A stretch of 64,000 bases of DNA from Cephalotrichum gorgonifer (taxonomy: Eukaryota; Ascomycota; Sordariomycetes; Microascales; Microascaceae), in assembly GCA_900312665.1 (NCBI GenBank), contig ONZQ02000020.1:302760-366759 (forward strand), given 5' to 3'. Position numbers and translations under genes: made by a program. This document shows, in pieces, positions 55,490 through 64,000 of this stretch; within the stretch, counting starts at the first letter, position 1, and each line of letters opens with the position of its first letter. The notes beneath the pieces were generated by a model that saw only the letters and a list, made by a program, of their open reading frames with translations, made no database searches and was not told the DNA's origin.

Positions 55490-56818
55490 TTAAATATAGT
55501 ATAAGACATTTCCTTCGAATAGCCTCCGCGCTGTCCTGATACCGATGCAACGTTCGATATTCACCCCCTTACTGTCTATCGCCTTCCACACTTCCATCTG
55601 CATAAATCCTCTGGGGTGCATCAGCCCCACGGTTTGCTTAATATCACTGCCGTGTAGAGGCATGTTTCCAACACCAGAGTCATATGAGTTGTCATTAGTC
55701 GGACTAGGCGTTCTCGCAGGGGTTAACACCTCCTCTGCCAGGTTAGGATGACTCTTGGCAAGTCGATATGGCACGGTTCCATCTATACAGACGGTGCTGG
55801 CCAGGCACACACCGCCCGTGAGTTGCAGGCTTGGGTGCGGCTTCCCCATGCTATATGCCTGTACCTGGATGTCCGCCAGCACTTTCCCCGACACGTCGGG
55901 AGTTGGCCTTGAGACGATGGCCAGCTTTGGTGTTCCGCGCTGCAAAAAGGCGGCCTCATTACTTGCGGCGAGCCCCATAATCACAGCGCCTCGTTGACGG
56001 ATAGCCTCGGCAACCTCGATATTGAGCTCCGAACCCGGGTCCCCACCCTGTACGAGTAGAGGAAGGGTCCTTGCGTCAACAAAGATGAAGGGGTTCGCGA
56101 TGTCCACAAGCGTCACGTCCACTCTGAATGGTGATAGACCCTCGATACCCTCGACGTAAATACTCTCGGACCGCCGGCCAGAAGGAAACATCTTGCCGGT
56201 CATGCTACCGGCCGGTTCCACGAAAGCAACTTTGATCGGAGCGCCAGGGCCCTTGACGCCAGGAATCACGCAATTGCCATCTTCCTCGAGTTCACCATGC
56301 TGATCTATGAGGATCGTCTCGACGATAACTCTCGATGTATTGGTGTTGAAGATCCGCACATCCACGGACTGCACCCCGGGACGGGGGATAACTAGCTTTT
56401 CCTGCACTGCAAAGGGCCCCACCCCTGAGACCATGTTCCCACAGTTGCCGGTTAGGTCGATCTTGTCCTGGCCGACGGCCACTTGTACGAAAGTATAATC
56501 GACGTCGATGCCGGGTCGGTTTGATGGGGCCACCACAGCCACCTTGGAGGTAACGCTGGTGGCGCCGCCGAGGCCGTCGAGTTGGCGGGCGTCATTGTAT
56601 CGCGAGCCCATGGCAGCTAGGAGAGGGCCCTCCCAGTCTTCTTCCAGGGGTGGTAGGTGGGCACGGTGGATGAAGAGACCTTTCGACGTACCGGCCCGCA
56701 TGAGGACTGCGGGGAGGGACATGCGCGTCCTGCGTAATGCGTGCGACCCGGCGGTGGCGGTCATGGCGGCAGTAGTCAGGTTGGGAAGCAAGGGAGAGAC
56801 AGCGGCGGCGGCTGCCAT
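55490..56818 (-). CDS. PrpF-family isomerase (aconitate/methylaconitate isomerase-like)
   Basis: Single exon, 442 aa. Clear PrpF (DUF453) motifs: PAVLMRAGTSKGLF with the catalytic-site region, RQLDGLGGATSVTSKVAVV, DLTGNCGNMVSGVGPFAV, DVTLVDIANPFIFVDA, and the late MPLHGSDIKQTVGLMHPRG. The fold is the diaminopimelate-epimerase type. Family members move a C=C bond or isomerise unsaturated tricarboxylates: PrpF on 2-methylaconitate, fungal Adi1 from cis- to trans-aconitate, and bacterial 4-oxalomesaconate tautomerase. The first 30 residues (alanine-rich, then SHALRRTRMS) could be a mitochondrial leader, but this is not certain. It is transcribed toward the FAD dehydrogenase, 710 bp upstream of it. 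Confidence 0.93.
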   Translation of the reverse strand: MAAAAAVSPLLPNLTTAAMTATAGSHALRRTRMSLPAVLMRAGTSKGLFIHRAHLPPLEEDWEGPLLAAMGSRYNDARQLDGLGGATSVTSKVAVVAPSNRPGIDVDYTFVQVAVGQDKIDLTGNCGNMVSGVGPFAVQEKLVIPRPGVQSVDVRIFNTNTSRVIVETILIDQHGELEEDGNCVIPGVKGPGAPIKVAFVEPAGSMTGKMFPSGRRSESIYVEGIEGLSPFRVDVTLVDIANPFIFVDARTLPLLVQGGDPGSELNIEVAEAIRQRGAVIMGLAASNEAAFLQRGTPKLAIVSRPTPDVSGKVLADIQVQAYSMGKPHPSLQLTGGVCLASTVCIDGTVPYRLAKSHPNLAEEVLTPARTPSPTNDNSYDSGVGNMPLHGSDIKQTVGLMHPRGFMQMEVWKAIDSKGVNIERCIGIRTARRLFEGNVLYYI

Positions 56819-57710
56819 GGCGGGCAGGAAGGGCAGAAGGCTATTATCAGAAAAGGACGGTAAGAGTATAGACCTTGAACAATTGAAATTTTAGCTACAG
56901 GTAGGCGGGCAGTTAACCCCTGAGTCGCCCGGATATCGAAGGGTTGCGGGGGCCTATATAGAACAAGATATTGCTTGAGCCGGCCGGCGCCTTCATTATG
57001 AAAGTCCAGAATCTCTCCACTCTCTCCACTCGGGAGTGTACCATCTCCGCGCTCGAGTTCCACCCGATTCGGGTTAATATGATGTCGCTCCTTAACGATG
57101 CGGCTTCGTTCATGGCTGGCATCTGTGTCATCCCGCGGGTAGTAACTCTTGGTCTTGAAGCTGCACCCGCGGGATGGCCACATAGTGGGGTATTACCCAT
57201 CGGGTAGTAATGTTTCGCCCTCCATTACGCACCGTCCTAAACCCCGGTACTTGGGTATCTGTGGGGGTGCGCATGTAGCTAGCGTGTGATTGCTGATTAA
57301 CTTGTAAATGGGGGGAAGTACCCCAATTGTTATGAGTTTTCGCATGGCCTATACAGGACGTCCTTTTCTACAATTGTCAGCCTGCCCAGGGTTCTTTTTC
57401 TACTTGAGTGACTTTACTACCGACCTTGACAGTAGTGGGAAAATTATTATCTCCACGAAAGGTACATGTAGCATAGCTGTAGGAACGATAGTTTGGTGAT
57501 GTGCTTCATTCACTTGTATGTAGGTGGGTTATGCTTTCTCTCACCTTGCTCTAGGCCCCACTCACGGGGACGGCAGCCTTCCATGATTATCGATTGCTAT
57601 ATACAGACGGGGCCATTGAATGCTGGTCCTTACCGTGGCAGCTCTCTCTATCACGGGATCTTTGGCCCCTAGGAAGCAAATCCTCATAAACCCTTCTATC
57701 CCTGCGCAAA
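56819..57710. other. Intergenic
   Basis: Promoter of the PrpF-type gene and 3' flank of the regulator. No gene recognised. Confidence 0.5.
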
Positions 57711-60371
57711 TTATTTACTCAAGTCAAGGAACGGATAACTATCCAGAGCGGAGCTGTTGAATCCAAAGAGCAAATCATCGATTGATGCTGGCCCCCCATC
57801 TTGCAAGTCTCCACTCCAGGCAGAGTTTCCGTCATCTATTCCATGGGATGAGCTCGGAACTCCGAAAGTCTCTGGTCCGGGATGTGCCCTTGTCATACCC
57901 GTTGACCTTGACTGGAGTGAACTATCCCTGAGAGAGGGACCATGAGCCTCTTCCGTTCCGGCGTGCAAAGGGTCTTGCCCACGGGCGAAACTCTGTATGA
58001 TACCATCAATATCGGACCAGCCCACGTCTGGAGTATCATCATCAGGGAACTCTGGTCCCGGCCCTGGAATTATGGATACTGCAGTGTTGGTACGTTGGAC
58101 ACTAATAGTCGCACCAGACCGGCCATCAGGAGGAGTGGGTGGCCTTTCATGGCCGTGGGTCAACCCTGTCTCGCAATGCTGAGTAACGCCTAGCCTCTTC
58201 ATGAGATTCTGTATGATGGAATACGCTCTCCTGACAGCCCAGTTCGTCTCTTGGTTCTCGCGGAAGATTGCCAGACACGTTTTCAAGCTGCTGTGGGCCT
58301 CTGATTCAATGCTGCGTTTCGCGGCGATGCGCGTGTGTATGGTAGCGGCGACATAACAGGCGTAGGAGATTAGGTATGGTGCCCGTCGCACAGAAAAGGT
58401 GCGATCATATGTGCGTAAGAGGGCTACGATGCTATCGGCTGCTGAGGCGCAGGTAATCAGGGAGTTGATCGAGATGGAACGGGCGGTGCTGTACAGGTGG
58501 CCGTCTGCGACAAAGGGACGGTGGAGGAGGATTATCAGGACATTGTGCATTGCACTGCGCATGAGTCAACATTCTGGTCAGCGTAGAGGGCTATCGAAGG
58601 TCCGTGGCAGGGAACTTACTGCAAGCCAAGGACGTGGGGCGGGGGGCTCTGGGTAGACTTGTTTGGGTCGAAAACAAGGTGAACTGGGAGCCCATCTCTC
58701 CAAGCCGCCAACTTCGAGTCGAGGCTGTCAAGCATTTCAGAAAGCTCGGTAGGGCTCTGGTTAAAAGACCTCTCCGTATATATACAGCTCAAGATGTCGC
58801 TCATGACAACTGACAAGCGACACAGCGAGGTGAAGGTCGATACGTTATATGCTGGAGACCCGGGATAACTGGAAGACTGGGCGTTGTAAGCGAAGGGCTT
58901 CCAGTGCTCAAACTCCTCATACGTGTCCAGAAACTTTATGGGGACCAAGGAGTCAGACTCCTTCAATGTGGCTGGCCTCCCTTGATAGAGAGATTGGATC
59001 TTATCGACAACTAGTTGGGATGTCAGCTTCCTACATTTGCGTGAATAGAACAGCTGGCCAACAGAGGCGTATACTTACTAAACGCCGCCCAGAAAACACG
59101 CCGCCGGATTTCCAGGTCTTCGTCAGAGAACTTCCTACTACTCCCAAGGTTCGGGGCATCAACGTGCATACCCAAGTCAATGATCATTCGGAAGGCGAGG
59201 CCAGAATAGAGCCAGGCGGCGCTCCTCTCATCCCCTAGGGCAAAGAGGGTATTTGCTACGATAAGCAACGCCTGAATTGTAGTAATATCGCTACAGTCGA
59301 GGGCACTACCCAGCAGGTTCCTCACCCTCTCGCGGAACTCCCATCCCGCTGTTCGCACATCTTCTGGGTCTTTCCGGATATCATGCCGGGGACTGAACTT
59401 GGAGGCGCCGAAGTAGATCGCGTTCAGAAGCAGTTTGGAAAAATACGGGCCGCCACAAGCCATGTCCCGCATAAAAGCAGGCCGGTATGTGATATTGAAA
59501 GAGTGGTGTTGGCGGTTCCAGTGCAGAGACAGGAGGTGCATTCCCAGCTCGGGGTCTACCCCATCGAAGTCTAGCACCCCAGCCCCGTAGTTGAATTCTT
59601 CCAGCTGCCCTTCATGGACACTAATGTCAGCGGAGCGGAGATTCGGACGATCTCGTAGTCGTCTAGTTATATATCATAGGGTGGAAGAACGTGGACCTAC
59701 GCTGTTTCGCGGCTTCAGCAACTAAACCCTTCTCAATCCAATCATCCGGCATTCGCGGCCGTGCGTCAGCCACAGGGGCCCGCTCCTGGGGGTTCTCCTC
59801 GAAGATCGTGCTCGTTTGGCCATGGTAGCTTGACACACCATTGGGCGACACGACGATACGGGATATGCCAGACCGGGTTAGAGGGTCGGGTGCCGCATGC
59901 TGGGTGGACCGGACGATCTCGGGGTTGGAATTAATTCCCGCTGCACCACCGAGATCACCTCGGGAGACTTGCTCCGTATCCCCGCCCCTAACGTCGGCCT
60001 GGATTGTGCCGCTTGTCTCCTGGAACGAGTACGACTGAGAATACGGCCGTGAGGAGCTAGCCGTCTTGGCACGGCTGCCGCGGGGAAGGGAGTCTCGAGT
60101 GGAAGCGGGAGATTCCCGGCCACCCCCGCGGGATGGGTCTCCGAGCGGCTCTAGGATACATTCCTTTCCGTAAATCTTGCAATTGGCGCAGGTAGGCTTC
60201 TCGGCATTGCACTTGATCTATGACGGCTGTTAGCTGCGGGTAAGTCACATGTTCATGCCTCAGCTGCCGGACCTTTCTTTTCCGACAAAAAGTGCATGCC
60301 TCCACGGCTCTTCTTCGCGGTCGGCCCGATAGGGTAGTAGGGCGACTAGGGGTATGTGACTGTGTCTGCAT
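57711..60371 (-). CDS. Zn2Cys6 transcription factor with fungal_trans domain (NirA-like)
   Basis: Five exons on the minus strand: 60371-60273, 60217-59701, 59609-59079, 59010-58620 and 58554-57711, giving 793 aa. The zinc cluster Cys26, 29, 36, 43, 46 and 53 is interrupted by intron 1 between KRK and IKC. That intron has an unusual GTCCGG donor but is the only splice that keeps the cysteine spacing. A linker rich in Ser/Arg follows, then the regulatory domain beginning LDFDGVDPELGMHLL and LHWNRQHHSF with YRPAFMRDMACGGPYFSKLLLNAIYFGASK, much like NirA-type regulators. The C-terminal 200 residues are acidic and Pro/Ser-rich, as in activation domains. It sits between the isomerase and the mitochondrial carrier and is the natural candidate regulator of the tricarboxylate genes. 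Confidence 0.88.
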
Positions 60372-60810
60372 TTTAGATGATGAACAACGAGAGGGCACGA
60401 TTTTTTGCCTGGATTGCTTATTCAGTGAGTGGAAGGGGGAACGCAAAATTCCCAACGAAAGCGGGGTTCTTAGACGGCAAGAGCCGCGGGAGTTTCTCGG
60501 CAAGAGCCGCGGGAGAGGTTCATATCCATGGAGGGGTTAACTATCCCGCTTCTCCATCTTGGCGAGACTAGTGTTGGTACCTAGGTATCTATCCTCTGTA
60601 GGCAGTCGGAGTTAGCCCTGCTTCACTCGGACTTGGTTTATGTTAGGTCAGGTAGAGTCCGTATTTCGCCCATTGAATAGTTATTAGTAGCGCTAGATCC
60701 GCTGATATTTGCTCATCTCGCCATCATTACCGTAGCTATTTTATATGCTGTACATTTTGACCTGCCTTGAAGAGGAGCGTATACACGGAACCTACTATTG
60801 AATAGGAGAA
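60372..60810. promoter_or_regulatory. Shared divergent promoter, regulator/mitochondrial carrier
   Basis: A 439-bp interval between the start of the Zn2Cys6 regulator (leftward) and the tricarboxylate carrier (rightward). A direct repeat of AAGAGCCGCGGGAG occurs near 60479-60516. Its GCCGCGGGAG core contains CGG/CCG triplets that could be zinc-cluster half-sites. Confidence 0.5.
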
Positions 60811-61948
60811 ATGGCGTCGGTACCGACTGTGGCGGCAAAGCCTGCCCGATTGGAGAACCCGGCCAGCATTTCCAATGAGCGGGGTCGAAAAGAGAAACGA
60901 GCAATCTCTCCCACCTTGTCGCTCATGGCGGGGGGGTTTGCTGGGGGGGTCGAAGCTTCAATAACAGTAAGTCCCTACCCCCGTTCACTGCAACTCTCAC
61001 CTACATACGGTATCATGGTCAACGAGCTGTAGAAGTATCACTAACCAAAAGTCAAGTACCCATTTGAGTTCGCCAAGACAAGAACGCAGCTGCAAGCTAC
61101 CCGACAGACCAACCCCTTTGCGATCCTATCTCAGGTGGCGCGGAATGACGGTGTCCGCGCCATTTACACTGGGTGCTCCACCTTGATTCTCGTGTGTTTC
61201 AATCATTTCCATAGGCTGCGCTTTTTTACTGAATAAATATAACTAATCTAATATAGGGGACGACATTCAAGGCAGCCGTGAGGTTCCTCTGCTTCGACTC
61301 CATCAGGAATGTATTGATGGATGGCGAAGGAAAGCTATCACCTGCAAGGGGAATACTAGCAGGTATGATTGCCGGAGTGGTTGAAAGTGTCGTGGCCGTA
61401 ACGCCGACGGAACGTGTTAAGACGGCGCTGTAAGTTCCTAGCGAGATACTCAAGAGGTCATAACTCATCACAGGTATAGGATCGATGACGCCAAATCGAA
61501 CGTGAGGAAGTATACAAGCGGCACGCAGGCCCTGGCCAGTATGATTCGAGAACAGGGCTTCAGGGAATTGTATCGCGGGCTTGCATCGGCAACTTTAAAG
61601 CAGTCTGCGACATCAGCGGTCCGTATGGGCTCGTACAACGTCATCAGGGAATGGACCAAGGAACGGAACCTTCACCAGAATAGTGCAGTCACCCTTGCCT
61701 CTGGGGCTATAGCGGGTATTGTTACTGTCTACGCGACTCAGCCTTTTGATTCGATAAAGACCATGGCTCAGTCCGCCCGCGGCGCGAGCACAGGTGAAGC
61801 CTTCCAGAGGATATTGTCGGAGAAGGGCATTAGGGGGTTCTGGGGAGGGAGCACGATGAGGCTTGGCCGTTTGGTCTTTAGTGGCGCAATTGTGTTTACA
61901 GTCTACGAGAAGGTCATTAGCGTCCTAGCCCCCAGCCCGAAGATCTGA
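60811..61948 (+). CDS. Mitochondrial tricarboxylate (citrate) carrier, CTP1-like
   Basis: Four exons, 60811-60966, 61057-61191, 61257-61429 and 61480-61948, give 310 aa, the usual SLC25 length. Three repeats each carry the carrier signature PxD/ExxK/R: YPFEFAKT, TPTERVKT and QPFDSIKT. GGFAGGVEASITYPFEFAKTR and ERVKTALIDDAK with a KQSATSAVRMGSYN segment identify the citrate-transport (CTP1) group. It exchanges citrate, isocitrate or cis-aconitate across the inner mitochondrial membrane. At intron 3 the later of two possible acceptors was used because it restores LIDDAK. The N-terminus of about 35 residues is basic. It is divergent from the NirA-like regulator and may be a pathway-specific paralogue rather than the housekeeping carrier. 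Confidence 0.93.
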
Positions 61949-62788
61949 GGATGGGGAGGGCGCACTGTGGTAATGTACACGCTAGAAATATGTATTAGCT
62001 GGAATAGCCTGTCCGTTTATTTAGACAAGGGGGTGCTGACCACCATTGTACTTCAATATCAGCCTACTTAAATTTAACCCCATGACTATTTCAGTTGGTG
62101 CGTTTGCTCTGCCGTGAAGGGTATGATAGGCGCAAGAGGCCGCCAGAACTCGTTTAGTATTAATTACTAGTTAGGGGTATCGCTGTTCATTCAACGTTGC
62201 TCTTGACGATACTTCCACTAAATCCCACAGTATATATATACTTTACGATGCATGGGACTACATGCAGTGTCCAGGTTGAAGCTATACCAGGCCCGACAAG
62301 CTTTCCTTCCTCAGGGTTTACACACCTAGGCCCCAGGCATAAGGTGTCCTGGACAAGGGCCTCCTTCCCGCGGGAAGCAGCGGGAACGGCTACCCCATAC
62401 CCCGCACCCCGCACCCCACATCCTGCACCTGTACCCTATTTCGGGGCTATTCCTAATAAATACCCCCCCTGATGGGTGCAGGTGGGGAAATATGTGATGT
62501 ACACGCCAATATTAGACTAGTACGTCAGAACACAAGGTTCGTAGGTGCCGGCCGGGGGCGGGGGGCGGAGCAAGCGGGGAAAACAATGCTCTTCTAAATG
62601 GACAACGGAAGATCCAAGGTGTAGGCATACGCAGAGGGGTCAAACTAGTTGAGATTCGCATTTTCCATGTATAAATGGAAGCTCCCCTCCTTCTTCTTCT
62701 CAGGCAAGTCAGGAAGTAAGCAGTCCATACCTGTATCAACACCTACTCATCTTCTACACTCGCCAAGGGAACTGAACCACCGCTCAGA
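61949..62788. other. Intergenic with short C-rich repeat
   Basis: Upstream of the MFS gene. A short CCCGCAC-type array lies around 62395-62430. No gene recognised. Confidence 0.5.
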
Positions 62789-64000
62789 ATGATCCAGCCC
62801 CAGCCTCAGCAGGTCTCCATGACGGACAACTCCAGCAAGGAAAAAAGCGGTGTGGGCGGGATCACCGGTACGGAGGTCCAAACCCACGACCATATAGAGG
62901 AAAAGTCGCCCACACCGGGGCAAATCACCCCGTACGAAATACAACAACGCTTCAGCCTGCTACAAGATTTGAGTAACGAGCAGATGGCGCGTCTAAACAA
63001 CAGTGTTGTGAGGAAGCTTGACTGGCGCATGATGCCTTGTATCACTCTAATGTTTCTCATGGCGTATGTCAAACCGAAACGCTGTATTCAGTTCTTGGTT
63101 GGGTATGCTGACACTCCGGGTAGTTACCTTGACCGAATCAATGTTTCCAATGCCAGATTGGCGGGTCTACAGACAGATCTCGGCATGGACGACACGATGT
63201 GGAATCTAGGCATCTCAGCTTTCTACATCGGCTACGTCATCGGACAGCTTCCCGGAAACCTTTGGCTAGCTAAGGCCAATCCCCGTTTCTTCCTCCCGAG
63301 TGTGATGATGGCATGGAGTACAGCTACCATATGCATGCCGGCCATGGTAAAGTAAGTCTTCTGTGTTCACAGCAAAGAAGGCGGAATATGCCACAGCGCT
63401 GGTTGCTAACTAGGTAACGTAGTGGTGCCGGGTTCGCTGTCTGCCGTTTCTTTATTGGTCTTTGCGAGGCGCCCTTCTTCCCCGGAATCACCCTGAGTAA
63501 GTCATCCTTAGTCATACATAGTTCTGGGGGTCGTTTCTAACGAGGTGCAGTGACCTCTTCATGGTACACAAAAGAAGAGAACCCTCTACGGATGGCTATC
63601 TGGCACGCCGGCAACACCATATCCAATATTATCTCGGGATTTCTCGCTGCGGGTATCCTGACTACAATGGATGGTACCCTTGGTCTGCATGCCTGGAAAT
63701 GGTTCTTCATTATTGAGGGCGCGATTTCGATTACTGTAGCCGTAGCGGCCTTCTTTTTGCTGCCGGACTGGCCGCATAACACACGGTTCCTGACCCCGGA
63801 GGAGACGGAGATGGCACAGTATCGCGTGCTGTGTTCCAATGGAGGCATGGAGGAACACGTTGGAGGCACGTGGGATGGCCTCAAGGATGCTGTCAGGGAC
63901 CCGTTCACTTGGTGCTTCTGCCTCATGCACTTTGCGCTTGTTACAGCACAGTCATTTAAAGACTTTCTTCCTTCAGTATGTCGACAAACCTACCCCCCCC
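62789..64000 (+). CDS. MFS transporter, Dal5/anion:cation symporter family (3' end outside window)
   Basis: Partial gene with exons 62789-63063, 63124-63351, 63423-63496 and 63551-63975. A further donor (GTATGT) lies at 63976 and the rest is beyond the edge. A start at the second ATG (62819) is possible. Family marks: KLDWRMMPCITLMFLMAYLDRINVSNARLAGLQTDLGM, FYIGYVIGQLPGNLWL, GAGFAVCRFFIGLCEAPFFPGITLMTSSWYTKEE and WKWFFIIEGAISI. The first seven or so membrane segments and the middle loop are present. It most likely imports a carboxylate at the plasma membrane. Its position after the tricarboxylate carrier makes a tricarboxylate the favoured cargo, by inference only. Confidence 0.88.

Noticed and set aside
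62395..62430. Telomere-like C-rich repeat
   Set aside because: The units are CCCGCAC-like, few and irregular, not the fungal CCCTAA repeat.
53211..64000. Link to biosynthesis of polyketide tricarballylic esters, which also use a mitochondrial tricarboxylate carrier
   Set aside because: No polyketide synthase, acyl-transfer enzyme or P450 is present in the window, so only primary tricarboxylate metabolism is proposed.

Overview
The window is nuclear DNA of a filamentous ascomycete (Pezizomycotina). The genes have short introns (42-137 nt, mostly 55-70) with GTRNGT donors and CTAAC/CTGAC-like branch points. Families are typically fungal: Zn2Cys6 regulators, LysM, DUF7136, DUF1996, AA9, Dal5-type transporters. 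There is one intron-bearing tRNA gene. Long gene-poor spacers separate the genes. The load of secreted plant-polymer enzymes suggests a plant-associated or saprotrophic species; the species cannot be named from sequence alone.

Region 1 (1-18 kb): a small hypothetical gene, a GH32 fructosyltransferase/invertase, a convergent GH76 cell-wall mannanase-like protein, a four-helix membrane protein, a cutinase, a DUF7136 GPI-type surface protein, a three-module LysM protein and tRNA-Val(CAC). Region 2 (17.6-27.5 kb): an aldo-keto reductase with a GC-AG intron, an Old Yellow Enzyme, a membrane-anchored GH5 exo-1,3-glucanase and a VOC-fold protein. Region 3 (27.9-43.6 kb): a PL3 pectate lyase, a DUF1996 secreted protein with a second GC-AG intron, an AA9 polysaccharide monooxygenase, an Asp/Glu/hydantoin racemase and a GH67 alpha-glucuronidase. 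These act on pectin, cellulose and glucuronoxylan.

Region 4 (44.4-52.2 kb) is a small-molecule segment. A Dal5-type anion transporter is divergent from a TauD/Jlp1-type 2-oxoglutarate dioxygenase, followed by a Zn2Cys6 regulator and a Kv-beta-type aldo-keto reductase. The first pair looks like a sulfonate uptake and desulfonation module.

Region 5 (53.2 kb to the end) is the most interesting part. It holds a TcuA/fumarate-reductase-type flavoprotein, a PrpF-family isomerase (the family of Ustilago Adi1, aconitate delta-isomerase), a NirA-like Zn2Cys6 regulator, a CTP1-type mitochondrial tricarboxylate carrier and a second Dal5-type MFS transporter cut by the window edge. Together they look like a dedicated tricarboxylate (aconitate, tricarballylate or a related acid) transport and conversion cluster. 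No itaconate-forming decarboxylase lies inside the window.

Exon structures were worked out by hand from reading frame, splice signals and family motifs, and have not been checked against RNA data.
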